A stretch of 64,000 bases of DNA from Planctomycetota bacterium (GTDB lineage Bacteria > Planctomycetota > Phycisphaerae > Phycisphaerales > UBA1924). The stretch lies in the NCBI GenBank assembly GCA_963204725.1, contig CAUJHH010000054.1:124001-188000 (forward strand), read 5' to 3'. The notes below the pieces were generated by a model. That model was not told the DNA's origin, searched no databases, and saw nothing but the letters and a program-made list of their open reading frames with translations. Both the position numbers and the translations under genes were made by a program. Position 1 is the first letter of the stretch. Every line of letters starts with the position of its first letter. Of the stretch, positions 52,703 through 61,254 are shown one piece after another.

Positions 52703-53484
52703 GGTGGTTGCACGCTCGAATCCGCGGCATCGGGCAGCCCCCCGAACTTCCGCTGGCGGCAAGCATAGTCCCGGATCGCCGCATGCAGGTCGTTCTCTCC
52801 GAAGTCTGGCCACAATGTGCGCGTCACATGGATCTCCGCGTAGCTGATCTGCCACAGCAGGAAATTGCTCACACGCATCTCGCCGGCCGTCCGGACCAGA
52901 AGGTCCGGATCCGGGATCCCAGCCGTGTCCAATCTGGCTGCGATCGCGTCGGCATCGATCTGGTCGGGCCCGATCGCGCCGGAGGCGATGTCGCCGACGA
53001 GCCGCCTCGCCGCACGCACAATCTCCGCTCGCCCGGCGTAGTTGATCGCGAGCACGAGCGTGGACCCGGACTCACCCGCTGTCACGCGCTCCAACTCCTC
53101 GAGAGCCGATCGCACCTCCGAGGGCAGCCCCTCACGATCGCCGATCACTCGGACACGAACCCGCTCCTCGAGCAGCGACTCACGCTCCGAGCGGCAATAG
53201 AGCACGCACAGCTCCATCAACGCGTCGATCTCGTCCTTCGGGCGGCTCCAGTTTTCCGCCGAGAACGAGTACAGCGTCAGGTACTCGATGCCCAGGGGCC
53301 GACACGCGTTCATCACCCGCCGCACCGTCTTCGCCCCGGCGATGTGCCCCTCGGACCGAGAGAGCCCACGCGACTCCGCCCAGCGGCCATTCCCGTCCAT
53401 GATCATCGCGATGTGGCGAGGCATGCGCGCGCTCGCCACTCCGGGGATCCCCGTCCTACCGGGCTCGCCGTCCGGCGCCGGCAT
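52696..53484 (-). CDS. uppS: Undecaprenyl (polyprenyl) diphosphate synthase
   Basis: Makes the C55 lipid carrier for cell-wall synthesis. 262 residues: IAMIMDGNGRWAESRGLSRSEGH (in pieces AMIMDGNGRWAESRGLSR), YLTLYSFSAENWSRP, LAINYAGRAEIVRA, DLLVRTAGEMRVSNFLLWQ and the conserved end SYAEIHVTRTLWPDF. ATG 53484 shares one base with the purA stop, and it overlaps cdsA by 7 nt, so purA-uppS-cdsA form a coupled operon. Confidence 0.96.
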   Translation of the reverse strand: MPAPDGEPGRTGIPGVASARMPRHIAMIMDGNGRWAESRGLSRSEGHIAGAKTVRRVMNACRPLGIEYLTLYSFSAENWSRPKDEIDALMELCVLYCRSERESLLEERVRVRVIGDREGLPSEVRSALEELERVTAGESGSTLVLAINYAGRAEIVRAARRLVGDIASGAIGPDQIDADAIAARLDTAGIPDPDLLVRTAGEMRVSNFLLWQISYAEIHVTRTLWPDFGENDLHAAIRDYACRQRKFGGLPDAADSSVQPPC

Positions 53485-54833
53485 CACCAATGCTCCCGAA
53501 TGAGCGATTGCTCACGCCCCGGTCCCACACCGATGATCGTGATCGGCACGCCAACGAACCGCTCCACAAACTCAACGTACCTGCGCGCGTTCGGTGGGAG
53601 GTCCGCGAAGGTCCTGCACTCGGAGAGCCCCGGCTCGATCGCGTCGAGTTCGTGATAGTTCGGCTCCACCTTCGCGAGCCGCTCGCCATCGGGGATAAAG
53701 CGTTCCGACTTCTCATCGCCGATCCGGTAGGCCACGCAGACCCGAGGCCGTTCGACGCCGGGCAGCACATCCAGAAGCGTCAGTGCGATCTCGCTCGCGC
53801 CGTTGATCATCGCGCTATAGCGAAGCGCAACGAGGTCCAGCCATCCCACGCGGCGCGGCCGCCCGGTCGTTGTCCCGAACTCGCGCCCGCGGGTTCGGAT
53901 CCCCTCGCCCACCGCGTCGAAGAGCTCGGTCGGCATCGGGCCCGCGCCGACGCGCGTCGAATACGCCTTCGCAACGCCGATCACGCGAGACAGCTTGCTC
54001 GGCGGCACGCCGGTTCCCGGCCCGATCCCCGAGACCGCGCAGCTCGAACTCGTCACGAACGGGTACGTCCCATGGTCCACATCGAGCAGTGTCGCGTTCG
54101 CGCCCTCGAAGAGCAGACGCTTCCCCTGTGCGAGCAGATCGTGCAGCAGATACGCGGTGTCCCTGATGTTCGGCGCGAGCCGCCTGCCGCACTCGATCGC
54201 GCGTTCTGTGATCCCGCGCTCATCCAATGGCTCGATCGTTGGCGACAATCCCTTGAACATCGCGTTCTTCAGTCGGCACGCCATCGCGATTCGCTCTCGC
54301 ACAATCTCCGGCCGGAGCAGGTCGCCCATTCGCAGCGCGGTCGCGCGATTGACCTTGTCGGCATAGGCCGGCCCGATCCCGCGGCGCGTCGTGCCGATCT
54401 GCCCGGGCCCGCTCGACACCTTGTCGGATTTCGCAGCGGTCAGGATGTCCTCGCGGAGCCCGTCCTCGATCTTGTGGTAGTCCAGCACCACGTGCGCCCG
54501 GTCGGAGATGATCAGCCCCGAGACATCGACGCCCCGGCGTTCAAGCCCCGCCATCTCCTCGATCAATTTCTCGGGATCAACGACCACGCCGTTGCCGACA
54601 ACCGCCGCCTTGCCCTTCGCCAGGATCCCCGACGGAATCAGGTGCAGCGCGTACCGCTCGCCCTTCACGACCACGGAATGGCCGGCGTTCGCCCCGCCGT
54701 TATAGCGCACGGTCGCATCGTGCGACTCCGCCAGAAGATCGACGACCTTTCCCTTTCCTTCATCCCCCCATTGGAGCCCAACAACCGCTGTGCACGCGCC
54801 GCTCCTGCCGCCGCTCTGGTTCGCTTCTGGCAT
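53484..54833 (-). CDS. purA: Adenylosuccinate synthetase
   Basis: First committed step from IMP to AMP. 449 residues: VVGLQWGDEGKGKVVD with the catalytic Asp, YNGGANAGHSVVVKGERYALHLIPSG (in pieces), GTTRRGIGPAYADKVNR, GANATLLDVDHGTYPFVTSS, and the C-terminal GVGPGREQSL. Start ATG 54833 (MPEANQSGG) has a GGAG site; the reading to 54878 adds unrelated residues. It is the first gene of the purA-uppS-cdsA group. Confidence 0.97.
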   Translation of the reverse strand: MPEANQSGGRSGACTAVVGLQWGDEGKGKVVDLLAESHDATVRYNGGANAGHSVVVKGERYALHLIPSGILAKGKAAVVGNGVVVDPEKLIEEMAGLERRGVDVSGLIISDRAHVVLDYHKIEDGLREDILTAAKSDKVSSGPGQIGTTRRGIGPAYADKVNRATALRMGDLLRPEIVRERIAMACRLKNAMFKGLSPTIEPLDERGITERAIECGRRLAPNIRDTAYLLHDLLAQGKRLLFEGANATLLDVDHGTYPFVTSSSCAVSGIGPGTGVPPSKLSRVIGVAKAYSTRVGAGPMPTELFDAVGEGIRTRGREFGTTTGRPRRVGWLDLVALRYSAMINGASEIALTLLDVLPGVERPRVCVAYRIGDEKSERFIPDGERLAKVEPNYHELDAIEPGLSECRTFADLPPNARRYVEFVERFVGVPITIIGVGPGREQSLIREHW

Positions 54834-54982
54834 CCGCTTCTCCACTTGGGCCCGAGAACAATAGCCAAAGCTCTCCAAGAGTCCGATCGTTCCGTCAAAA
54901 CCAGACGCAATCGCCTCTCCTCCAACGCAAAGGGCAGGTCGAGCCGGAGAATCCGAATCGCCCGACCGATAGATGACGCACG

Positions 54983-55171
54983 ATGAGCGATGCCCACGTC
55001 AAGATCATGTGTCCGAGTCTGGTCTGCCGCAAGGTTCTATCTGTGCCGGCGATCGCCCGGGGCCAGACCGTCCGCTGCAAGGCCTGCGGCACGGTCATCC
55101 GCATCCCCGAGAAGGCCGTGCCGCGAGAACCGGCTGCCCCCCCGCCGAAGGGAAAGGAACGCGCCGCCTGA
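54983..55171 (+). CDS. Small zinc-ribbon (MJ0042-like) protein
   Basis: 62 residues: KIMCPSLVCRKVLSVPAIARGQTVRCKACGTVIRIPEKA carries C-x4-C and C-x2-C pairs (read as CPSLVC and CKAC) that make a small zinc ribbon, followed by a Pro/Lys-rich tail. Such short proteins are common in this lineage. Function unknown. It lies between purA (divergent) and the FHA gene (convergent). Confidence 0.7.
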   Translation: MSDAHVKIMCPSLVCRKVLSVPAIARGQTVRCKACGTVIRIPEKAVPREPAAPPPKGKERAA

Positions 55172-55213
55172 TCAGCGTCTGGGCTCCGCGCGGTGAATGC
55201 AGGCCCGGATCGC

Positions 55214-55708
55214 TCACAACTTGGGCTGGCTGTCGTCGTCGTCATCAAGATCGAAATCGAATCCGAACTCGCTGCTCCCCTCGTTCGCATCAACGAGCGG
55301 GCCCGCTGCCGGAACCTTCGAAGAGATCGTCTTCGCGTCCGCCTGCGACGGCGTCCGCTCACCCGATGTCGGCGCCGCGCCCAACATCCCCGAATTCGGA
55401 TCGATCTCGGCCGGCTTCCCGCCAATCCTCACGACGAAAACACACGGCCCGACCGCAAGCAAATCGCCCGCGTTCAGCACCTGCTCGACGACCTTCTTCT
55501 GGTTGACGTATGTGCCGTTCGATGAGCCGAGATCGCGCACGCTGAGCCGGTCGCCATCGCGAACCAGCTCGCAGTGCTGACGCGACACGCTGTTGAGCGG
55601 AATCCGAATCTGGCAGTCGTCGCGCCGCCCGATCACGCTTCTCGCGCGATTCAGTGGCACTTCCCGCTTCTGCGAACCCGGACGGACAAGAATCAGACTC
55701 GTTTCCAC
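55214..55708 (-). CDS. FHA-domain protein
   Basis: A 164-residue protein with a forkhead-associated domain at about residues 10-85: ARSVIGRRDDCQIRIPLNSVSRQHCEL and RDLGSSNGTYVNQKKV, with the phosphothreonine-binding Arg, Ser and Asn in place. The rest is low complexity, ending in an acidic stretch (FDFDLDDDDDSQPKL). It likely binds a phosphothreonine partner. I chose the GTG at 55708 because it follows a strong GGAGG site; a GTG at 55744 would add 12 residues. Confidence 0.82.
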   Translation of the reverse strand: METSLILVRPGSQKREVPLNRARSVIGRRDDCQIRIPLNSVSRQHCELVRDGDRLSVRDLGSSNGTYVNQKKVVEQVLNAGDLLAVGPCVFVVRIGGKPAEIDPNSGMLGAAPTSGERTPSQADAKTISSKVPAAGPLVDANEGSSEFGFDFDLDDDDDSQPKL

Positions 55709-55791
55709 CTGCTCACCCCCTCCGCAACGGAGGTACACGGGCACACGCGCACCGAAACTCCGCCCAAGCCGCCAACGACCGGACGCACAAC

Positions 55792-57063
55792 ATGCAGGAC
55801 CATACCGAGTTGCGAGTCATCCGGCAACGTCCGAGCGGCTCTTCCCGCCCATTCCTGGGGTGTTCTCCCCCCCACGCCTCTCCCCCGAACGCACCCGCTC
55901 GTTCCCTCTACATCCACATCCCATTCTGCTCCCACACGTGCCACTACTGCGATTTTTACAGCATTGTCGACACCCGCGACCGCCAGGATGCCTTCACGGA
56001 GCGACTCGTTCGTGAGCTTCGAGCCATCGCTCCGAACGCATCCGGCATGCCCCTGGAATCCATCTTCATCGGAGGCGGCACGCCGAGTCTGCTCCGGTTG
56101 AACCTCTGGACCGATCTGCTCGCCGCGATCTCGGATTCGTTCGACCTTTCCCTGATCCGCTCCGATGCCGGGGAGTTCACCGTCGAGTGCAATCCCGACA
56201 CCGCCTCGCCCGACCTGCTCGCCCTCCTCCGCTCCGGCGGCGTAAACCGCGTCAGCATGGGCGCGCAGTCTTTCCATGTCGCCCATCTGAAGACGCTCGA
56301 ACGGTGGCATGATCCCGAGGCCGTACCGCGCGCCATCGAGGCGGCGCGGGGCGCGGGCATTCCGCGTCAATCACTCGATCTCATCTACGCCATCCCCGGC
56401 CAATCACTCGCCGATCTCGACCACGACCTCGACGCCGCGCTCTCGCTCAACACCGAGCACATCTCCGCGTACACACTCACCTATGAGCCCGGCACCGCCA
56501 TGACCGCGCGGCTCTCGCGGGGTGAGTTCACGCGTGCGGACGAGGACCTTGAAGCCGATATGTTCGAGCACGCCGCCTCTCGCCTCGGGGGCGCAGGCCT
56601 CGATCGGTACGAGGTCTCGAACTTCGCACGCCCCGGCGCAGAGTGTCGGCACAACATGGCGTACTGGCGTCAGCGTCAGTGGCTCGCGGCCGGCCCGTCG
56701 GCATCCGGCCACTTCGCCGGTCATCGCTGGAAGAACGTGCCTCGCCTCGACGACTACATCGACGCCGATGATGCCGGCTTCGCTGCGATCATCGACCACG
56801 AGCCCCCCGACGCTCGCCGCGCGCTGGGCGAACGCCTGATGACCGGCATTCGCCTCGCCGAGGGCATCGACCTTGACGCGGCCCTCGCCATCGCCGATGG
56901 TCTCGATCCGACGATTCGCCCTCGCATCCGCCGAATCGTCGAGTCCTACACCCAATCAGGACACCTCTCTCGCATCGCACCTCGCATCGCTCCGACGCCC
57001 CGCGGCTTCCTGCTCGTCGATCGCATCGCACGCGAGTTCCTCGACGCGATCGATTCGCAATGA
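55792..57063 (+). CDS. hemW: HemW-like radical SAM protein (heme chaperone / coproporphyrinogen oxidase-like)
   Basis: 423 residues. The radical SAM cluster motif is CSHTCHYCDFY (CxxxCxxC), preceded by LYIHIPF. Then come the SAM-binding IGGGTPSLL, VECNPDTASPDLLALLRSGGVNRVSMGAQSF (in pieces NRVSMGAQSFHVAHLKTLER), DLIYAIPGQSLADL and the HemW C-terminal domain (HNMAYWRQRQWLAAGPSASG). HemW inserts heme into respiratory enzymes. Length is slightly over the usual 380, with an N-terminal Ser/Pro-rich stretch of about 40 residues. ATG 55792 is the likely start. Opposite to the FHA gene. Confidence 0.9.
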   Translation: MQDHTELRVIRQRPSGSSRPFLGCSPPHASPPNAPARSLYIHIPFCSHTCHYCDFYSIVDTRDRQDAFTERLVRELRAIAPNASGMPLESIFIGGGTPSLLRLNLWTDLLAAISDSFDLSLIRSDAGEFTVECNPDTASPDLLALLRSGGVNRVSMGAQSFHVAHLKTLERWHDPEAVPRAIEAARGAGIPRQSLDLIYAIPGQSLADLDHDLDAALSLNTEHISAYTLTYEPGTAMTARLSRGEFTRADEDLEADMFEHAASRLGGAGLDRYEVSNFARPGAECRHNMAYWRQRQWLAAGPSASGHFAGHRWKNVPRLDDYIDADDAGFAAIIDHEPPDARRALGERLMTGIRLAEGIDLDAALAIADGLDPTIRPRIRRIVESYTQSGHLSRIAPRIAPTPRGFLLVDRIAREFLDAIDSQ

Positions 57064-57126
57064 CACGACATGCGTCTCGGACACACGCCGGTTGATCCTC
57101 CCGCGTTCGGCACCGACAATCACCGC

Positions 57127-58620
57127 ATGACCCGCTCCACACGCTTCACCCTTCCGCTCGCGGCCAGCGCCGCGCTCGCCGGGCTCGTCTCCTGCTCTCT
57201 CCCGACCCGCTCGCAACCCGAGGCCCCTGGCGTGAGGGCCCCCAGTCGCACCACGTCAGTGCCCGCTTCCACGACGATCTCCGAGGCGCGGCGCATGCAG
57301 TCGGAGGTGATGGACTTCGCCGACGACCTGACGGTCCGACTCGCCGAGGCCATCGACGACATCGAAGGCGTCGCGCCCACGATCGAGGCCCGCGTCATGG
57401 CCCACCGGATCAAGTACACCGTTGCGCACGGCGCGACGATCATCGCGGCCGCTCAGAACCCGCGGATCGCGCTCGTTGACATGATGGTGATGATCTCGCT
57501 GCAGCGGACGCTGATCGAGCGGAACATCGTGCCGGGACGTTTCGGCGCCGAAGCCGATCGGTTGAGAGCGGTCTTCGAGTCGTCCGAGGCCGAGATCCGA
57601 CGCCTGGCGAGCGCCGCGCTCACGCCCGAGCAACTCGCAGAGATCGACGGGCTCGTCAAGCGGTGGCTCGAAGAGAACACGGACCGAAGGTACGCCGCGT
57701 ACGTTCGTCTCTCGGACTTTGCAGAGTCCCGCCAGATCACCACGGGTAAGAACGCGGCGGGGCGTCCATCGAATGTCCTCGGCCTGCTCTTCCTCGACCC
57801 GCTGTCGAGCCTCGACCCCACCACCCGGGAGATCGAGCAGACCCGCCTCTTCGCCGAGCGAGCGCTCTACTTTCTCCAGCGTGTGCCGGTGCTCGTGAGC
57901 TGGCAGGCGGAATTGCTCTTCATCGACACCGTCAGCGAGCCGGAGATGCGCCGGCTCGCCGAGAACGCCGCGACCACGGCCGAGTCCGTTGCACGAGTCA
58001 CCGACGAGTTTGCAGCTCTGAGAGCACAGATCCCCGAGCTCATCGCCTCGGAACGGGCGGCCACAATGGATCGGGTCGCCACGATCGCGGACGAGCAGCG
58101 CCGCGCCGGTATCGATCAGGCGCTCGAGGGGCTTCGCGCCGAGCGCGAGGCCACGATCCTGCAACTCGCCGATGAGCAGGAGCGTCTCGGCGCGGCGATC
58201 GCCGATCTGCACGCCGCCATCGAATCGGGCACCGCTCTCTCCGAGTCGCTCGGACGGACCGCGAGCGGCTTCACCGAGCTTGCTCAGAAACTCGGCCTCG
58301 ACGAGCCCCGCGCCCCCGGTTCCGAGCCATTCCGCATCCAGAACTACACAGAGGCGATCCGCGAGGCCGCGCACACCGCCGAACGCCTGAACGAACTCAC
58401 CGCCTCCCTCGTTGCCGCCACATCCTCCGAGGTCCTCGAGTCTCGCCTCACCCTCTTGGAACAGCGCCTGCAGGGAGCGGAACGCTCCGCCGACCGCTTC
58501 CTCAACCGCGCGTTCCGGCTGGCCATGCTTCTGATCATCGCACTCGTCTCCGGGCTCGCCTCCGTCGTCGTGCTCGCCGCTGTACTCGCTCGCCGCCGGC
58601 AGGTCGCACGCCCCGCATAG
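57127..58620 (+). CDS. Coiled-coil lipoprotein with C-terminal membrane helix
   Basis: A 497-residue protein. The N-terminal lipobox ALAGLVSC marks a lipoprotein. The body is almost all alpha-helical with long coiled-coil stretches (about 320-400: VATIADEQRRAGIDQALEGLRAEREATILQLADEQERLGAA in pieces). A transmembrane helix lies near the end (LAMLLIIALVSGLASVVVLAAVLA) with a basic tail. A lipid anchor at one end and a membrane helix at the other is an unusual layout, suggesting it spans the periplasm or bridges membranes. Unrecognised. It is 63 nt after hemW. Confidence 0.7.
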   Translation: MTRSTRFTLPLAASAALAGLVSCSLPTRSQPEAPGVRAPSRTTSVPASTTISEARRMQSEVMDFADDLTVRLAEAIDDIEGVAPTIEARVMAHRIKYTVAHGATIIAAAQNPRIALVDMMVMISLQRTLIERNIVPGRFGAEADRLRAVFESSEAEIRRLASAALTPEQLAEIDGLVKRWLEENTDRRYAAYVRLSDFAESRQITTGKNAAGRPSNVLGLLFLDPLSSLDPTTREIEQTRLFAERALYFLQRVPVLVSWQAELLFIDTVSEPEMRRLAENAATTAESVARVTDEFAALRAQIPELIASERAATMDRVATIADEQRRAGIDQALEGLRAEREATILQLADEQERLGAAIADLHAAIESGTALSESLGRTASGFTELAQKLGLDEPRAPGSEPFRIQNYTEAIREAAHTAERLNELTASLVAATSSEVLESRLTLLEQRLQGAERSADRFLNRAFRLAMLLIIALVSGLASVVVLAAVLARRRQVARPA

Positions 58621-58670
58621 CAAGAGATGTACTCCGCTGCGTACGCCCCACCCTCGTACGGAGCCCCACC

Positions 58671-59093
58671 ATGACCAGCATCCACGTCCAGCCGTATCTG
58701 ATGTTCGGAGGCCGCTGCCAGGAGGCCATTGACTTCTACAAGCGTGCCCTCGGCGCGCAGGTTGAGATGGTCATGCTCTTCAAGGACAGCCCCCAGCCAC
58801 CGCCGCCCGGCACGCTCGCGCCCGGGTTCGAGAATAAGGTCATGCACAGCAGCTTCCGCATCGGCGACGCGGTCGTCATGGCCTCGGACGGGTGCGACGC
58901 GACACAGGGATTCAAAGGCTTTTCGCTCTCGCTCTCAATGCCGACCGCTGCTGAGGTGACCAAGGCCTTCAACGCCCTCGCCGACGGAGGCACGATCGGA
59001 ATGCCCCTCGCCAAGACCTTTTGGTCACCGCTCTTCGGCATGGTGACCGATCGCTTCGGCGTGAACTGGATGCTGACCGTGCCGCACAAGTGA
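58671..59093 (+). CDS. VOC (glyoxalase/PhnB-like) protein
   Basis: 140 residues: HVQPYLMFGGRCQEAIDFYKRALGAQVEMVMLFKDSP (in pieces YLMFGGRCQEAIDFYKRALG), GDAVVMASDG, FSLSLSMPTAAEV, MPLAKTFWSPLFGMVTDRFGVNWML. This is the PhnB/DUF-like VOC pattern, of unknown substrate. Many such proteins have no proven reaction. ATG 58671. Confidence 0.85.
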   Translation: MTSIHVQPYLMFGGRCQEAIDFYKRALGAQVEMVMLFKDSPQPPPPGTLAPGFENKVMHSSFRIGDAVVMASDGCDATQGFKGFSLSLSMPTAAEVTKAFNALADGGTIGMPLAKTFWSPLFGMVTDRFGVNWMLTVPHK

Positions 59094-59173
59094 TCCCGCG
59101 GTCCGCTCGTCGGTCCGTGTGATTCTTCGGATGCCGCCCGTTCGCGAGATGGACCGCGGTCTTCGCTGTGGCA

Positions 59174-59629
59174 TCACGCCCCGTCGGGAATCTCCGGCTC
59201 TACAACGTGCGCCAGTTGCGACAGCGACTCCTGCCATCCGAGGTAGCACATCTCCGCCGGAATCATCGCGGGGATACCCGTCTGCACGATCTCCACTTCC
59301 GTGCCGCAAACGACTTTCTTGAGCGTCACGGTCACCTGCATCTCGCCGGGCAGATTGGGGTCATCAAACTTGTCCGTGTACCGAATCCGCTCGTGCGGCG
59401 TCAACTCCGTATACGTCCCTCCGAACACGTGACTGCTCCCCGTCCCGAAGTTGGTGAACGACATTTTGTAGCTGCCGCCGACACGCGCATCCATGCTGTG
59501 CATCTTACCCGTGAACCCGTACGGCGGCAGCCACTTGACCATCGCATCGGGATCGATGAACGCCTTGAACACGCGCTCCGCCGGCGCACGCAGAACACGG
59601 TGAAGACGAACGGTGCCGGTCGCTGCCAT
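59174..59629 (-). CDS. AHSA1/SRPBCC-family protein
   Basis: 151 residues of the START-like activator-of-Hsp90-ATPase type: VRLHRVLRAPAERVFKAFIDPDAMVKWLPPYGF (in pieces RAPAERVFKAFIDPDAMVKW), GGSYKMSFTN, RIRYTDKFDDPNLPGEMQVTVTLK and a C-terminal LGWQESLSQLAHVVEPE. It binds a small hydrophobic ligand, which is unknown. ATG 59629. Confidence 0.88.
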   Translation of the reverse strand: MAATGTVRLHRVLRAPAERVFKAFIDPDAMVKWLPPYGFTGKMHSMDARVGGSYKMSFTNFGTGSSHVFGGTYTELTPHERIRYTDKFDDPNLPGEMQVTVTLKKVVCGTEVEIVQTGIPAMIPAEMCYLGWQESLSQLAHVVEPEIPDGA

Positions 59630-59711
59630 GATTGAACTCCTCTCGAATATCGAAAGTGCATTGAGGGCCACGCGTCGGAATCGCGCACGCCTGTGTCGCG
59701 GGACGCCGTGC

Positions 59712-59742
59712 CATCGAAGTCGCGTGGAGAGCGACTTCGATG
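59712..59742. repeat. Perfect 12-bp hairpin
   Basis: CATCGAAGTCGC (59712-59723) and GCGACTTCGATG (59731-59742) pair perfectly across a 7-nt loop. No T-run follows on either strand. It lies between the AHSA1 and DUF1801 genes, next to a repeat family. Confidence 0.7.
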
Positions 59743-59756
59743 CTCTACCCTTCTCA

Positions 59757-59850
59757 TCCTTCTTCCTCCGTGCCACTCCGTGATCTCTGTGGTGAATCCT
59801 GTTTTTCTCCCCTCTGCGCACCTCTGCGTTCTCTGAGACCCCTCTGCGTT
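59757..59850. repeat. Intergenic repeat cluster of CTCTGCG/CTCCGTG units
   Basis: Copies of CCTCTGCG at 59811, 59821 and 59841, plus CTCCGTG and CTCTGTG units at about 59766-59790 (CTCCGTGCCACTCCGTG), form a degenerate tandem array. Its minus strand reads as a run of CGCAGAG and CACGGAG units. It sits directly after the DUF1801 stop. I have the impression of similar intergenic runs in other bacterial genomes, but no search was made. Confidence 0.6.
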
Positions 59851-59853
59851 TTC

Positions 59854-60252
59854 TTATGTCTTCAACCTCACCAGCTTCCCCTTCCGCTTCACGATTTTCT
59901 TGTAGTCCCACTGGATCTCGGCGCCCTTCTTGAGCCAGCGTTTGAGGTCCTTCGCCACGATCTGATCTGCGTCGGTATACCGCACGCCCGCCGTCTTGAA
60001 GCCCCCTTCGGCCTCGAGCTCCGGCTCGTCGAATGACCGGCCGCTCCAGAACATGAGGCGGATGCAATCCTTCAACTTGCTGTATCCGACGATCGGGTTC
60101 CCCTCGATGAACCACACCGGGTGCCGATGCCAGACTTTGCACTCGGCACCCTTCAGGTGCTTGTCGATCGCCTTGCTCAGCGCATCGCAGACCTTCTGAT
60201 CCGCCTCAGACTGTGCCGCGTTGTAGGCGAGAATACTCTCGTGGATGGGCAT
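59854..60252 (-). CDS. DUF1801-family (YdhG-like) protein
   Basis: 132 residues: DALSKAIDKHLKGAECKVWHRHPVWFIEGNPIVGYSKLKD (in pieces ECKVWHRHPVWFIEGNPIVG), CIRLMFWSGRSFDEPELEAE, and a basic end. DUF1801 proteins have an unknown role, with iron-related functions proposed for some. ATG 60252. It ends at the repeat cluster above. Confidence 0.85.
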   Translation of the reverse strand: MPIHESILAYNAAQSEADQKVCDALSKAIDKHLKGAECKVWHRHPVWFIEGNPIVGYSKLKDCIRLMFWSGRSFDEPELEAEGGFKTAGVRYTDADQIVAKDLKRWLKKGAEIQWDYKKIVKRKGKLVRLKT

Positions 60253-60342
60253 GTCGGAACCTCCGGTGCAACAGTATCCGCGGCTCCCGTCGGCACTGCT
60301 TGAACGAGCAGCCCGGATCGAAGGCGTTTACTAGAGTTTGGC

Positions 60343-60849
60343 ATGGGGTTCCTCTGGCCATTCTCCACACAGAAATCGCGTGAGCGGTCACGCCAGAAGT
60401 GGCAGGCCCATACAGCCGAGGCCGAGGCCGTCGCACGCCGCGTCTTCGCAGAACTCGCTGCAAGATTCCCATCGCTCACAATGGAAGAGTGCCCCGAAGA
60501 TCCGGTCGAGATCAGCATCGTTATCCCCGAGCAGGATGGGTGCCGATACCGAGTGTCGCTCAACCTCCAGAACGCCGACGAACTCCACCTCGTGGTTGAG
60601 AACTTCTGGCTTGAGTGGTTCCCCTGTACGACACCCAGAGTTGCGGAGCTCTACCTTGAGGCGGTCTCCGGATTCCTCTCAGGTGACTACCGGATCATCG
60701 AGCGCCATCTCTTCGGTTCTCGCTATCTGAGTCTTCTGCAGAAACCGACCGCGGGCGGCTGGAAGACCATCGGCTCATCCAACAGCCTTGGCGCCGGCTT
60801 ACCCGGCCTCATCAAGACCCGTGAAATCCGCAATGTGCCGCCTGCATGA
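60343..60849 (+). CDS. Hypothetical protein
   Basis: 168 residues, soluble, with no signal and no membrane helix. Helical start (SRQKWQAHTAEAEAVARRVFAEL), then beta-like ISIVIPEQDGCRYRVSLNLQN, then WLEWFPCTTPRVAELYLEAVSGFLSGDYRI and a Gly-rich end. I do not recognise it. The frame has coding-like base use. Divergent from the DUF1801 gene. Confidence 0.6.
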   Translation: MGFLWPFSTQKSRERSRQKWQAHTAEAEAVARRVFAELAARFPSLTMEECPEDPVEISIVIPEQDGCRYRVSLNLQNADELHLVVENFWLEWFPCTTPRVAELYLEAVSGFLSGDYRIIERHLFGSRYLSLLQKPTAGGWKTIGSSNSLGAGLPGLIKTREIRNVPPA

Positions 60850-60852
60850 TCG

Positions 60853-61254
60853 GTGATCGATTGTCTCTTACTTCGACTCTGGTATGCTGGTGCTGTGCGT
60901 TTCTTCACTCGCAAACTCGAACGCCACGATTACATCGGGATGCTGTACTTCGCGCCGGCCCTGACAGCGATGATTGTCGCGCGGCTGATGTTCCACGACC
61001 ACCTGACCGAAATCAACGCCACAGACACCATGACCAAGCTGATGGCCGATCTGGCTGGCGTGTCAATTGGCACGATCGTTTGGATCATCACTGGCCTGAT
61101 CTTCTGTGCGCTGAAGCTCAATCCGTTTCCAACGAGTCCCGCGTCTTCTCCTTCACATCCGGCCACTTCAACCCATGCCTCTTCAACAGATACCCCAAGT
61201 CCCGCGGCCACTTCGTCCGCACATCCACAACCTCGCCCGTCGCCGGATGCGTGA
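60853..61254 (+). CDS. Small membrane protein with C-terminal overlap of the opposite gene
   Basis: 133 residues. Two hydrophobic helices (about 30-48, LYFAPALTAMIVARLMF; and 65-88, GVSIGTIVWIITGLIFCAL), then a Ser/Thr/Pro-rich tail. The last 137 nt lie antisense to the 3' end of the pseudouridine synthase gene, so that tail is unlike the first part. The start is uncertain: GTG 60853 or GTG 60895. It could end earlier in life if the tail is a fortuitous extension. Unrecognised. Confidence 0.45.
   Translation: MIDCLLLRLWYAGAVRFFTRKLERHDYIGMLYFAPALTAMIVARLMFHDHLTEINATDTMTKLMADLAGVSIGTIVWIITGLIFCALKLNPFPTSPASSPSHPATSTHASSTDTPSPAATSSAHPQPRPSPDA

Noticed and set aside
59740-60036. Plus-strand open frame over the repeat array
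   Set aside because: Its start is translated from the CTCTGCG/CTCCGTG repeats and the rest is antisense to the DUF1801 gene.
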